Shown: piece after piece, positions 8,483 through 18,027 of the stretch
How the letters are laid out: each line of letters begins with the position of its first letter
Position numbering within the stretch: the first letter of the stretch is position 1
NCBI GenBank assembly: GCA_944381495.1
Contig: CALWLJ010000004.1
Location: 1-64,000 of the forward strand
DNA: 64,000 bases
Direction: 5' to 3'
From: an uncultured Mediterraneibacter sp.
GTDB taxonomy: Bacteria > Bacillota > Clostridia > Lachnospirales > Lachnospiraceae
Translations under genes and position numbers: made by a program
Notes under the pieces: generated by a model
Seen by the model: only the letters and a program-made list of their open reading frames with translations
Database searches by the model: none
What the model was told of the DNA's origin: nothing

Positions 8483-9301
8483 ATGATTTTCAAAGACCGT
8501 TTCAAAGATAAGGTAATGATCCTGACAGGCGCTGCAAGAGGCATTGGCCGGGCTACGGCTCTGCGCGCTGCTCAGGAAGGAGCAAAGATGGTACTGGCGG
8601 ACCGTCTGGAGGAACAGGGTGAAGAGACGCTGAAGATGATCCGTGACGCAGGCGGAGAGGGAATCTTCCTTCCGCTGGATCTCTCCATTGAGGAGAATGC
8701 TCAGACTCTCGTTCAGAAAGCTGTGGAAACATATGGAAGAGTGGATATCTGTGTCAATAATGCGGGAGTGATGGGCAATCCCAATCCGGTCCACCTGCTT
8801 CCGAAAGAGGATGTAGATTATACCTTCGCCAACAACTTCTATACCGTATATTTCTGCTGCAAATACGAGCTCCGTCAGTTCATCGAACAGGGAGACGGCG
8901 GCGTTATCGTAAACAATGCGTCTATCGCGGGAATGACCGGACTGGAAGGAAATCCTGCCTACAATGCGTCCAAGCATGCAGTGAACGGTCTGACGAAAAA
9001 TCTTGCTCTGGACTATCAGCGCTACGGAATCCGGGTAAATTCTGTCAATCCCTCCGGGACAAAAACTCCCATGGTTGAGGAAGCCTACGAATATGTTATG
9101 AAGAAACGTGAGGCGGCCAAAGCCGCAGGGGTGGATCCCAAGGAGATCGCCAATATGGGCGGCAGAAAACGGATGCCTATCATTGACCGCCAGGCAGAGC
9201 CTGAGGAACAGGCCGCAGCCATTCTCTTCCTCTGCTCTGACGACGCAAGCTATATGACAGGCGCTACACTGCAGACCGACGGAGGATGGACCTCCTTCTA
9301 A
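8483..9301 (+). CDS. SDR-family NAD(P)-dependent oxidoreductase
   Basis: A 272-residue cytosolic dehydrogenase. The cofactor motif is TGAARGIG near the N-terminus, the structural motif is NNAG, and the catalytic set is the S of NNASIAG with YNASK (Tyr/Lys). The C-terminal TGATLQTDGG segment is typical of classical SDRs. An insertion around residues 200-235 is longer than in many family members and would line the substrate pocket. The ATG at 8483 follows AGGAGG; an ATG 33 bases upstream lies right behind a TATAAT -10 box (8439-8444) and is less likely. Substrate (sugar, steroid or alcohol) is not predictable. Confidence 0.88.
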   Translation: MIFKDRFKDKVMILTGAARGIGRATALRAAQEGAKMVLADRLEEQGEETLKMIRDAGGEGIFLPLDLSIEENAQTLVQKAVETYGRVDICVNNAGVMGNPNPVHLLPKEDVDYTFANNFYTVYFCCKYELRQFIEQGDGGVIVNNASIAGMTGLEGNPAYNASKHAVNGLTKNLALDYQRYGIRVNSVNPSGTKTPMVEEAYEYVMKKREAAKAAGVDPKEIANMGGRKRMPIIDRQAEPEEQAAAILFLCSDDASYMTGATLQTDGGWTSF

Positions 9302-9308
9302 AACAGAA

Positions 9309-9359
9309 ATCCCCGGCAGAACGGGTCCGGTTTGATCGTGGCCGGACTCTGCCGGGGAT
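9309..9359 (+). terminator. Terminator after the SDR gene
   Basis: ATCCCCGGCAGA (9309-9320) pairs with TCTGCCGGGGAT (9348-9359), with an inner GTCCGG/CCGGAC stem, followed by ATTTAATGCTCTTTTT. A strong intrinsic terminator. Confidence 0.85.
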
Positions 9360-9402
9360 ATTTAATGCTCTTTTTATCTTACGGAGTATTTTATGCTCTT
9401 TT

Positions 9403-10105
9403 TTACTTACCGGCAATCCTCACTTCACAGTCTTTCCGGTAAAATGCTATTCCATAACAGATAATATCACGGTAGCCCTCCGTTCGAAGTTCTTCCGCAT
9501 ATCCTTTTTCGCTGATCTGTCTGACAGCAGTTTCTGCGTATTTCCCGGTCTGCTCTCGCCACCATATCCTTAATGATAGAGTTCGAACTGGTATTGATCC
9601 AATATGGACGCGGGAAAGCATTGATACTGGCATCCAGATCATAGAGAAATTTTATCACACTCCACGGGTTGTATACTTCAGTATCTCCGAACATATATCC
9701 GTCATACCATTCTTTCCTATCAGCAAAGCGTTCTTCTACTCCATAGTATTCCATTGCCCGGCGTACTTCCGCCTCGGTAAATCCAAAATGCTCACTATAA
9801 TTCCTGTCAAGCACAGAAATAATATTCAGATGGTTTAATCCTGTGAAGATGCTCTCCTTGGAGATTCTGAGGCATCCGGTGATCGCCGCAAATTTCAGGC
9901 AGGAATTTGTTTTCAGCGCTGATTCAAAAAGGGATCGGACCAGCCCCGCCATTTTATCATAAAATCCGCAGAAATATGCATTCTCAAGCGGCACATCATA
10001 CTCATCTATCAAAATGATAACCGGCACATTCTTCACTGCATATAAGCATTCACTGAGAAACTTAAGCGCACCTGAGTATTCATCATAAGATGCTTTTCTG
10101 TCCAT
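9403..10105 (-). pseudogene. Remnant of an AAA-ATPase-like/PD-(D/E)XK gene
   Basis: Two reading frames together match the family represented by the intact copy at 10968-12554. The upstream part keeps the Walker B segment IILIDEYDVPLE, the AAITGCLRISKESIF sensor region and WYDGYMFG. The downstream part, in another frame, keeps the last strand pair of the nuclease domain (KGYAEEL...[13 protein letters not shown]). The whole N-terminal part with Walker A is missing, and the region between the two parts is deleted out of frame. It is therefore a dead fragment. Its missing N-terminus faces the missing N-terminus of the reductase gene at 10182. Confidence 0.82.
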
Positions 10106-10181
10106 AATATCCCCTTCTTCTTAGTCCTGCCCTTTTCTCAGACGTTCCACTACACTCTCTTTTGCTATTGACTGATAGGCT

Positions 10182-10814
10182 ATGCGTCTTGCAGGAGAAT
10201 ATGGTCAGCTCCGTTCAGAAATGAATGCTGACGCATGGATGTACGGCACAACTACTACAAAAGAATTTACAAATTACCGCAGACCTGATCTGGACAGCAC
10301 CGCTCAGGTGCCGGAAGGAGACTTCACCGCCGACACCAGTGCATCTATGTACTATGTTTCCCTGGACACAAAGGGCGAGATCGGATGGGAATCCGGTACA
10401 TTCAATAACAGAGGGCGGGGAGAGTCCCATGTCATTGAAGTGCTCACCGCTTCCACTCCTGCTCCGTACAAAGCGTACCTGAGAAAGCGGGGCGTCTCCT
10501 ATATCATCGCCGGAGAAGATAAGCTGGACTGCCGCGCAGCCATGGAGAAGCTGTATCAACTGTTCCATATAGAAAAGCTGCTGATCTGCGGAGGAGGCAT
10601 GGCTGACTGGGCCTTCCTGTCAGCAGGCATGATCGATGAGCTCAGCCTTCTGCTGGCTCCTGTAACGGACGGAAGCCAGGGGAAGGCAGCGTTGTTCTCC
10701 CGGATGGAAGACAGCGATATGGGAGCTCCGGTAGAGTTTACGTTGAAAGAGGTTAGACAGACAGAGGGGGGAGGACTGTATCTTCGGTATCTGCCTGAGG
10801 ATGTGATAAGGTAG
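10182..10814 (+). pseudogene. 5'-truncated RibD C-terminal/dihydrofolate-reductase-like gene
   Basis: The 210-codon frame matches the RibD-C/DHFR-like reductase fold: MNADAWMYGTTTTKEF, YYVSLDTKGEIGWESG, the LLICGGGMADWAFLSAGMIDELSLLLAPV core and a final LYLRYLP strand. The first beta strand and NADPH-facing loop (about 35-40 residues in relatives) are absent, and a TAG lies two codons before the first ATG, so no 5' extension is possible. It was probably a stand-alone pyrimidine reductase-like enzyme and is likely inactive now. A truncated product could still be made, but no ribosome site is visible. Confidence 0.7.
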
Positions 10815-10903
10815 ATTGAATCAACAATGGCCCCGTCCCCTGCCGCAACTCCAAAGAAACACATTCTTTTCTATTGAAACTATACTCTAAGATTGCCTTA
10901 ACA

Positions 10904-10941
10904 AAAGAAGTCTGCCGGCTTTTCTGCCCGCAGACTTCTTT
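10904..10941. terminator. Bidirectional terminator between converging genes
   Basis: AAAGAAGTCTGC (10904-10915) pairs with GCAGACTTCTTT (10930-10941); T-rich flanks exist on both sides. It separates the reductase fragment (+) and the AAA/PD-(D/E)XK gene (-). Confidence 0.75.
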
Positions 10942-10967
10942 GTTTCAGAATTATTCCCTATAAGCTT

Positions 10968-12554
10968 CTATACAATATATTTTTTTATAGCACATTCATG
11001 CTCTTTCGTCTTTTTATCATAATTTATTCCAACAAGCAAGATTTCTCCCGTATATTGCTCAAGAGATGACGGATATTTCTTCTCCAGGATCTGGCTGATT
11101 GCCGCATTTGCATTTTTATTCCATTTGAGCTCTGCAACCAGTGCGGGATACTCCCCTGTATATTCCGGTTTCGGAAGAAATACAAAATCAGCGAATCCTC
11201 TTCCCGCAGGCATTTCACGAATTGGTTTGAAATAGTACTGCATTGCACTGAGATAGGCAATCGTAAGCACGCTGCTGAGAGAATTCTCATCATTATACTG
11301 GATAGCCGAAGCATATTCCATATGAATTTTCTCCATTCCTTTCGCCACAGCCTCTTCGTCCATATCTAATGTGGCATCCAAAAGTGCTTCGGATTCGCGC
11401 TGAAATGCTGTAAATTCATTCCACTTGTCTTCTTCGACAATCTCTGCAAATTCGCTGCGGATTTCTTCATTGGGAATGAACGCTGTCTGATCTTTCTGAT
11501 CATAGCCGAGATATCCCAGATGTATCAGTAAAGTCAGAACATCATCTTTGTTTCGAAAAGTTACCATATCATTCTGGAAAGACCTTACTCTTACTTTCAC
11601 ACTTCCGCCGGACAACATAGCCAGGATTTCTGTTTTCAAGCCATCAAAATTCATATTAATGAGCGGACGAATCGACTCATAGGTCCCTGTGTCGGACCAG
11701 TAGCTTTGAAATTCCCCCCTGAGCATTACACTGACTACTGCTTTGGGATTATATACATGCCTGCCCATAAGGCGGTATCCATCATACCAAATCTTGACAA
11801 AATCAAAATCTCTGTGATATTTTTCGCACAGATTTCTGACTTCTTCTTCTGTAAAACCAATATAAGGCGCCAAAGCACTGGCATCAAGCATGGTAAATTC
11901 GTCAAAATTATTTAGCGCTGACTGCGTTTTCACTTTCTTTATAGGAAGGATTCCCGTCAAATAGGCAAGGCTGATATATTTCGTCGGCTCTGTCCCTTTA
12001 AACATTCCCCTGAGAAAATTGATATATTCTTCCTGCACATTAAGATCTGCAGCCATATCTCTGATCAGAACATCCCATTCATCGATGATAACAATAAACT
12101 TCTTTCCTGTTGCAGTATTAATACGGGACATAGCATCCGCCAACGAAGTTACTGCATCATCAAGTAATTCCGGATATTCGTCCCTCAATTCACCGATAAC
12201 GCTGTTTTTAATGTAAGAAACAACATTTTCCGGACTTCCGGCAGGATCCATACACCATTGAACATCAAAATGAATGACATCATACCGATTTAGATGTTTT
12301 CTAAATTCACTATCTCTGCTGATAGTCAAACCTTCAAACATTTTCTCTGAATCACAGCCTCTGCTATAGTAGGCAGTCAGCATATCTGCCGTCATTGACT
12401 TACCGAACCGCCGCGGACGGCTGTTGCAGATAAATGCCTGCTTTGTATTGAGTACTTTGTTTGTATACTTTATCAGTCCAGTCTTATCGACATATATTTC
12501 CGAATTAAGAGCAACCTGAAATGCACTGTTCTCAGGATTGACAAACCTTCCCAT
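10968..12554 (-). CDS. AAA-ATPase-like / PD-(D/E)XK nuclease-superfamily protein (intact copy)
   Basis: A 528-residue protein of the family often annotated as AAA-ATPase-like (PF09820) with a C-terminal PDDEXK domain (PF08011). Seen: YVDKTGLI near the N-terminus, Walker A-like RPRRFGKS, Walker B FIVIIDEWDVLI, the YLTGILPIKK sensor region, WYDGY, and a nuclease-like core GRGFADFVF followed by ALVAELKW. The start at 12554 has AAAGGAG 8 bases upstream; an ATG 18 bases further up is an alternative. Many Lachnospiraceae and Bacteroidota genomes carry dozens of paralogues; the biological role is not established. Two broken relatives flank it. Confidence 0.88.
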   Translation of the reverse strand: MGRFVNPENSAFQVALNSEIYVDKTGLIKYTNKVLNTKQAFICNSRPRRFGKSMTADMLTAYYSRGCDSEKMFEGLTISRDSEFRKHLNRYDVIHFDVQWCMDPAGSPENVVSYIKNSVIGELRDEYPELLDDAVTSLADAMSRINTATGKKFIVIIDEWDVLIRDMAADLNVQEEYINFLRGMFKGTEPTKYISLAYLTGILPIKKVKTQSALNNFDEFTMLDASALAPYIGFTEEEVRNLCEKYHRDFDFVKIWYDGYRLMGRHVYNPKAVVSVMLRGEFQSYWSDTGTYESIRPLINMNFDGLKTEILAMLSGGSVKVRVRSFQNDMVTFRNKDDVLTLLIHLGYLGYDQKDQTAFIPNEEIRSEFAEIVEEDKWNEFTAFQRESEALLDATLDMDEEAVAKGMEKIHMEYASAIQYNDENSLSSVLTIAYLSAMQYYFKPIREMPAGRGFADFVFLPKPEYTGEYPALVAELKWNKNANAAISQILEKKYPSSLEQYTGEILLVGINYDKKTKEHECAIKKYIV

Positions 12555-12598
12555 CTTTATCGCTCCTTTCATATCTAAGTCTCCTGGCAGCCAGATCA

Positions 12599-14019
12599 CT
12601 ATTTCTCATCCCTGCTTCCCAGAATGTAAACTTCCTTTCCGCAAAACGCAAAACCATATTCATATATCTGCCTGTCATCTATTCCTTTACTTTGGAGGAT
12701 TGCAGCATACCCTTTGGAACGGACCTGTCTCAGAGCTGCCTGAGCAGTTGATATAAGATCCTTCTCTTTTGTTTTATCCTGAACTTTAAATTCCATAATG
12801 ATGGCAGGCCAGTCCTTTCTCTTTGGCTCCAGCATAGCGTCATATCGTCCAAACCCGCTCTCACGATTTGAAGTGATCACATACTGGTCATTCAGATCAA
12901 CAATAAGGCCCAATACGAATCCATGATAAAATCTTTCCGGTTCACTCTCTGACGATGGTCTGTTTCCACTGTCAAAATAACTGAAAGTTGCCTGAGAAAT
13001 ACGGTTTATATACACATTCATGGCTCTTACATCATTCTGAAGCAACGCATTTGTGAACTCGTTATAATTCGATGCGGCGGGTGAAAACCATTCTCTTACC
13101 AGTTTCCGGAAGAGGAGCATAACCTCAAAATTGGTAACGGCCAGTCTGTATTTTCTGCTCCATTCCGCAGAAGTATCTGTCTGGAACCCTGTTGGATCAC
13201 TTTTCCTATCAGCGCGTTGCTGCTGGTATTCACCCAATAGGTATCAACTTTCCTTTTATCAATATAATTCAATATTGACCAGGGATTGTAAATATCCGTC
13301 TTTCTTCCAAATGTAAATCCATCGTAACAGCGTTTTACTTCATCTCTTCTGTCATAAAGACCATACTCTTCCAAAACCTGAAAAACTTCCGTTTCCGTAA
13401 ACCCGAAAATATCCTCATACTTCTCCGTTGTGACAGTCACAACTTCAATATTATTCAGATCAGAAAAGATCGATTCTTTGCTGACTCTTGTAATTCCTGT
13501 CAATATCGCTCTTTCCAGAAAAGGATTGCTCTTAAAGGCTGAGTTAAACAGCCCACGGGTAAATTCCGTAAACTCTTTCCAGTATCCGCTCACATATGCT
13601 TCCTGCATTGGAGTGTCATATTCATCGAGAAGAATGATAACCTTTTTGTGATAAAACCGAAACAGGAAATCCGAAAGTCTTCTTATCGCTATAATGATCT
13701 CATAGTTTTCCGAATCAGACGAAATCCTGTTGAAATACTCTTTTTCCCGTTCTTTATATTCAACGGAAAAAAAATGCTCAGTCATACTCATTGTAAGAGT
13801 TTTCCCAAAACGCCTCGGCCGGGCGATCAGGGTTACCTTGTTCCCCGATTCCCACCACTCTTCAATAAATCTGGTCTTATCGATATAAAACAGATTATTT
13901 GTGATCAGCTCGTCATATTGCTGATATCCGATAGATACTTTTTTCATGAAATACTCTATTCTCCTGCCAGTATACGGTGCTGAAAATTCTCTGTAAGATT
14001 GCAATTCCATATTTATCAT
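12599..14019 (-). pseudogene. Frameshifted AAA-ATPase-like/PD-(D/E)XK gene
   Basis: Full-length relatives read in one frame, but here two frames are needed. The first (from 14019, more likely from the ATG at 13947, MKKVSIGYQQ) has YIDKTRFIEEWW, Walker A RPRRFGKT, Walker B VIILLDEYDTPM, ILTGITRVSKESIF and WVNTSSNALIG. The frame shifts around 13165-13200, and the second frame carries LAVTNFEV, FYHGFVLGLIVDL, TSNRESGFGRYDAML, AIIMEFKV and YGFAFCGKEV. Compared with the family, segments are missing between Walker A and Walker B and between TSSN and LAVTNFEV. The indel therefore came with internal deletions and the gene is not functional as one protein. Confidence 0.85.
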
Positions 14020-14087
14020 TATATCTTCAGATTATCTACAGGACAATACAATTTTAAGTATTGAATGGTAAAATCATGTCTACTTTC

Positions 14088-15809
14088 TCATTCTATAACC
14101 GACAGGATTTCTTCATATTCTGTTGGCAGTTTCAACTCAGGCTTATCATTAATCTGATATGCGAGAGGATCTGTTTTTTCCAGAACTTCCTCCAACATCC
14201 CCGGTATTTCCTTTATATTCTCCGCACAGACTTCTGCACTAGTAGAATCTCCATTCTCCAAATAAAGCTGATAACCTACATAAAGCATATTGAAGTAATC
14301 CAGGTATTCATCCAAACTATACCTGTAATATTCCAATGCCTTCTCTTTATATGTGATCATGTTACCAAAATCGCCGCGGGAATAAGCAGCTCTCGCTTTT
14401 GCATTATTCGCCAGTGGATTATCCGGATTTATTTCTAAAATATGCTCTGCCAGTTCATCCATTTTTTCTGCATTCTCCGCCTCTTTCAATAATTGCATCC
14501 ATGCATTTGTATATCCCGGATATACAAGAACTGACTCACGATACATTTTCAAATAGTACAGTGCTGACGCAGTACTCAGCCACATACTGAAGCATAAAAT
14601 TACGACTGTCCCTGATACAAGAACACTTTTCTTTGTAAATTCTTTTATTACTTTATTATCCGAGCCATCTGCATCCATAGCTGTGAATAAAAGGAAAACT
14701 ATAGAAATAAACTGAAGATTAAAATCCATCATACTGTGAAGCATAATCACAATAATAATCATTTTGCTTTGCATATTTCCTTTTCGTATTCCTAATACAA
14801 CAGCCCAGAGGAAAATACCGGTAGGGATCCATCCGACATCAAGTAACAACTGTAACAGTTCATTATGGACATTCACAACAGAGTACACTCCTGTCTGAAA
14901 TGAACCCTGTATAAAATAGTATCCCATATAGCCAAGCCCTAAAGGATGCTTCAGAATAACAGGAATTGCATCCTTAAAATATAGCAGACGTCCCAGGAAT
15001 GTACTGGAAGAAAAAGATATGGTAAATATCCTTCCTACGGAGGCCGTATCACCTGTTATCAATACATAAATACCTACTACTGCCACTACCGTCAGCAATA
15101 AGCCAAATAGGGCTAGGCAAATCTTCCTCTTCTTTGAAAGAAAAGTAAATCCTGCTACCGCTAAAAGAAGAAGAACAAATCCCGTACGGCTTCCTGTTAT
15201 AATTATTCCTGTCAAAAGAATAATAAGAATCAAAAAATCCAGAACTTCTTTCTTTTCTTTCTTCCATTTGATCCTAAATAATACAATTATAATCCCTGTG
15301 AGCAAGTATAATGCAAAAGTATTTGGATACTGAAAAAAACCTGCAAGGCGATTATTAACAGTAAAATATTCTTCAAATACGGGAATCCTGCCCAATACTC
15401 CGGATGCAACTGTCATAATTGCGCCCGATGCCGGTATATAAGCCATCAAATCGTGTTTCTGATGCGTATCCAACTGTTCTATAGCTAAAACAAGCAACGG
15501 CAATGGCAGATATTTTAACATTCCAAATAATGCCATTCCTGCATCAACAGCCCAGAACGCACTCAAACCGTATGCTATAGTCATTACAACAGCAGCTAAC
15601 AAAACTGTACTTCTGAAAATAAGTATTCTTCCCGTATTCCTGAAGCAGTAGCCGAGATACCCTAAAATAGATATGCATGCCACCGCTGATGACCATTCAT
15701 AATACATTCCCATAAAGAATGGGAAAACACATAATAGAATCTTCAACGGCTCTGGATTATTTTTCTTTTCTTCTTTTTTAAATTGTCGTATAGTTTTTCT
15801 TTTTGACAT
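14088..15809 (-). CDS. Wzy/O-antigen-ligase-like membrane polymerase with TPR tail
   Basis: A 573-residue protein with about 11-12 membrane helices. The central external loop with RLAGFFQYPNTFALYL, the following TGSRTGF and the NVHNELLQLLLDVGW motif are hallmarks of the O-antigen ligase/polymerase (Wzy_C) family. The last 170 residues are soluble and alpha-helical, with TPR-like repeats (ILEINPDNPLANNAKARAAY). In a Gram-positive host it would polymerise or ligate capsule, teichoic or cell-wall glycans rather than LPS. The ATG at 15809 follows GGGAGGG. It lies just downstream of the LRR genes, separated from them by a terminator and a structured spacer. Confidence 0.82.
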   Translation of the reverse strand: MSKRKTIRQFKKEEKKNNPEPLKILLCVFPFFMGMYYEWSSAVACISILGYLGYCFRNTGRILIFRSTVLLAAVVMTIAYGLSAFWAVDAGMALFGMLKYLPLPLLVLAIEQLDTHQKHDLMAYIPASGAIMTVASGVLGRIPVFEEYFTVNNRLAGFFQYPNTFALYLLTGIIIVLFRIKWKKEKKEVLDFLILIILLTGIIITGSRTGFVLLLLAVAGFTFLSKKRKICLALFGLLLTVVAVVGIYVLITGDTASVGRIFTISFSSSTFLGRLLYFKDAIPVILKHPLGLGYMGYYFIQGSFQTGVYSVVNVHNELLQLLLDVGWIPTGIFLWAVVLGIRKGNMQSKMIIIVIMLHSMMDFNLQFISIVFLLFTAMDADGSDNKVIKEFTKKSVLVSGTVVILCFSMWLSTASALYYLKMYRESVLVYPGYTNAWMQLLKEAENAEKMDELAEHILEINPDNPLANNAKARAAYSRGDFGNMITYKEKALEYYRYSLDEYLDYFNMLYVGYQLYLENGDSTSAEVCAENIKEIPGMLEEVLEKTDPLAYQINDKPELKLPTEYEEILSVIE

Positions 15810-15848
15810 ATACCCTCCCTGATAAAAACCAGAACTCTGTTAAAAATC

Positions 15849-15969
15849 GGATAGGTGAAGTAAAGCTTCCCCTATCCGCCACGATAATGCGGACAACTCA
15901 CAGCTCTGCTGTTCACTGACCATCGTCCGGCAAATGACTGCTCGTGCAAGCACAGCAGTCGCTTGCCGG
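15849..15969. repeat. Structured intergenic element with two hairpins
   Basis: Two strong inverted repeats sit between the LRR gene and the polymerase gene. GGATAGG (15849-15855) pairs with CCTATCC (15871-15877). CCGGCAA plus GACTGCT (15927-15942) pairs with AGCAGTC plus TTGCCGG (15954-15969). The segment is GC-richer than its surroundings and codes for nothing recognisable. It could be a dispersed REP/MITE-like element or an RNA leader of the polymerase gene. Confidence 0.5.
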
Positions 15970-15988
15970 TCTTATCGCATAAAATTAT

Positions 15989-16015
15989 CCCCGGCAGTTG
16001 ATTTTCCCGCCGGGG
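15989..16015 (-). terminator. Terminator after the BspA-like LRR genes
   Basis: CCCCGGC (15989-15995) pairs with GCCGGGG (16009-16015); in the minus direction it is followed by ATAATTTTAT. It closes the transcription unit of the two LRR genes. Confidence 0.75.
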
Positions 16016-16040
16016 TATCATTCAAAAAATATTGAGGCAA

Positions 16041-17975
16041 TTATACCGTTTTTCTTTTCTTTATAATTACCATACCAGTACACGTTGCCGCAGATACAAG
16101 CCCAACTACAAGCCATAATGTAATATCAACGTTATCACCGGTTTTCACATTACCGCTCGCAACTTTACTGTTTGTTTTACCAGAAGCTGTTCCGCTAGAG
16201 CCTGTCCCGCTTCCTGCTCCTGAACCAGCACCACTGCCTGATCCAGCGCCTGTGCTTCCACCTTCACCGCTTTCATCTAATATTGTAAGGTAAGTACTGA
16301 TGCTGCCATCAATATAATTAAGTGTAACCGTATGCCTTCCTGTAGAAAGAGTGTCAAGATAAGAGGACGCGAAAGTCAGGACAGTGGATCCCTCTTCAAC
16401 TGTGTAATTTGACGGATCTACAATCTCTCCATCCATCTCAACACTTACAAATTTATTGAATTCACCAGTACAGTAAATGACGACATCCCGACCAGAGAAA
16501 CGAATATAAGTGTCGTCCGTCCGGTCTGGAACGATTGCCAGTTCTATTGAATCATCTAAAGATACAAAATTAAGGATATTATCTGCTGCATATGTCTCTG
16601 CAATTGTTCCGGGGTAACCATAAATCGTGAACCCTTCAACTGTTACCGTCGGAATATTTTCACCTTGTACCACCTTCTCATATCCAAGAGCATAGTCACC
16701 AATTTCCGTTACACTATCAGAAACTGTTATACTTTTCAGCCCTGTACCGCAAAATGACCATGTTCCTATCGATGTTACATTATCCGGAATTGTAACATCA
16801 GTAAGACTCTCACATCCGGCAAACACACCATATTGAATGCTTGTCAGACTGTCGGGAATTTTAATATTCGAAAGGTTGGTACAGTTAGCAAAAGCCTGTG
16901 AACCAACAGAAACAACACTATCAGGTATATTAATATTACTTAAACTGCTGCAATAATTAAACACCTGCGAGCCAATAGATTCAACGCTATCAGGAATATT
17001 AACATTTATCAGGTTACGACAGTATTTGAAAGCTCGATCTTCTATTATGTTGACACTATTTGGAATAATAATCTCAGTGAGACTGTCGCAGGAAAAAAAT
17101 GCACTATTTCCGATTATTTCCACACCAGGTTCTATAACTAAATTTTCCAGATTTTCACAGTTCTCAAACGCAGATTCACCAATTTCTTTGACACTTCCGG
17201 GAATTGTAATCTTTTCCAACCCCGATGAACCAAATGCAAACACGTCAATTGATGTCACACCATCTGGTATCACAATTTCGGACAAATCATAACATCCAGA
17301 AAATGTATTACTCAATATTTCGGTTAAGCTATTTGATAGATATACCTTTTTTAGACTACTGCAAGATTTAAATGCAGAACTTCCTAAACTAACGACACTG
17401 TCCGGAATAGTAATTTCTAAAAGGCTATTACAGTAGCAAAATGCATCTTCTTCAATACTTGTAACAGAGTCCGGTATAGAAACTTGCGTTAACGCTTCGC
17501 AAAATTCAAATGCACTGTCCCCAATACTTGTCACTCCATCTTCAATTACTACAGCTGTAATTTCATCCCTGTAATCACTCCATGGAGCGTCCCCCTCAAT
17601 CTCCATTGCTCCGTTTCCAGAAATTGTAAGAGTTCCGTCTGATGACAGAATCCAGGTCAGATTCTCTCCTACTGTTCCTGATGGAATATCCTGACTCTCA
17701 TCTTCTATTTCATCTACATCAGTTTCACCCTCATTTGTATCATTGCTTCCGTCTGTATCAATCTCATCCTCCGGCAATGCATCAGCTTCATCATATTCGG
17801 CCAGATCAGTTTCTGACATCATATTTTCATAAGCTGTCTCCGTGTTACTTTCATCAATAACACCCTCAGCAAAGCTGTCTGTGACAGCATCCTCGGCCGC
17901 TCCGACAGCGACACCGGTCATCGGGTATAACAGCAAAGCTGTTGATAATGCCATTGCTAAAACTTTCCTCTTCAT
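16041..17975 (-). CDS. BspA-like leucine-rich-repeat cell-wall protein (LRR_5), copy 1
   Basis: A 644-residue secreted adhesin-like protein. It has a signal peptide ending near VAVGAAE, an acidic linker, a beta segment reading WILSSDGTLTISGNG, and about 11-12 tandem LRR_5 repeats of the form SxxxCxxLxxIxIPDSVTSIG. Then comes an X2-like beta domain (VDPSNYTVEEGSTVLTF), a Gly/Ser linker and a C-terminal sorting-like tail: NVKTGD, a hydrophobic helix, and KKRK. The tail looks like a non-canonical sortase signal in place of LPxTG. Its start has GGAGG 8-9 bases upstream. It is 52 bp behind copy 2 and probably co-transcribed. BspA-like proteins bind host matrix or other bacteria in known cases. Confidence 0.88.
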   Translation of the reverse strand: MKRKVLAMALSTALLLYPMTGVAVGAAEDAVTDSFAEGVIDESNTETAYENMMSETDLAEYDEADALPEDEIDTDGSNDTNEGETDVDEIEDESQDIPSGTVGENLTWILSSDGTLTISGNGAMEIEGDAPWSDYRDEITAVVIEDGVTSIGDSAFEFCEALTQVSIPDSVTSIEEDAFCYCNSLLEITIPDSVVSLGSSAFKSCSSLKKVYLSNSLTEILSNTFSGCYDLSEIVIPDGVTSIDVFAFGSSGLEKITIPGSVKEIGESAFENCENLENLVIEPGVEIIGNSAFFSCDSLTEIIIPNSVNIIEDRAFKYCRNLINVNIPDSVESIGSQVFNYCSSLSNINIPDSVVSVGSQAFANCTNLSNIKIPDSLTSIQYGVFAGCESLTDVTIPDNVTSIGTWSFCGTGLKSITVSDSVTEIGDYALGYEKVVQGENIPTVTVEGFTIYGYPGTIAETYAADNILNFVSLDDSIELAIVPDRTDDTYIRFSGRDVVIYCTGEFNKFVSVEMDGEIVDPSNYTVEEGSTVLTFASSYLDTLSTGRHTVTLNYIDGSISTYLTILDESGEGGSTGAGSGSGAGSGAGSGTGSSGTASGKTNSKVASGNVKTGDNVDITLWLVVGLVSAATCTGMVIIKKRKTV

Positions 17976-18027
17976 TCTTACTTTTCCTCCACTTAACTAA
18001 ATATCCATTTATTACCTGCTCACTGGC

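Noticed and set aside
14088-15809. An LPS O-antigen ligase as a sign of a Gram-negative host
   Set aside because: The domain family also includes Gram-positive glycan polymerases, and the rest of the window is clearly Gram-positive.
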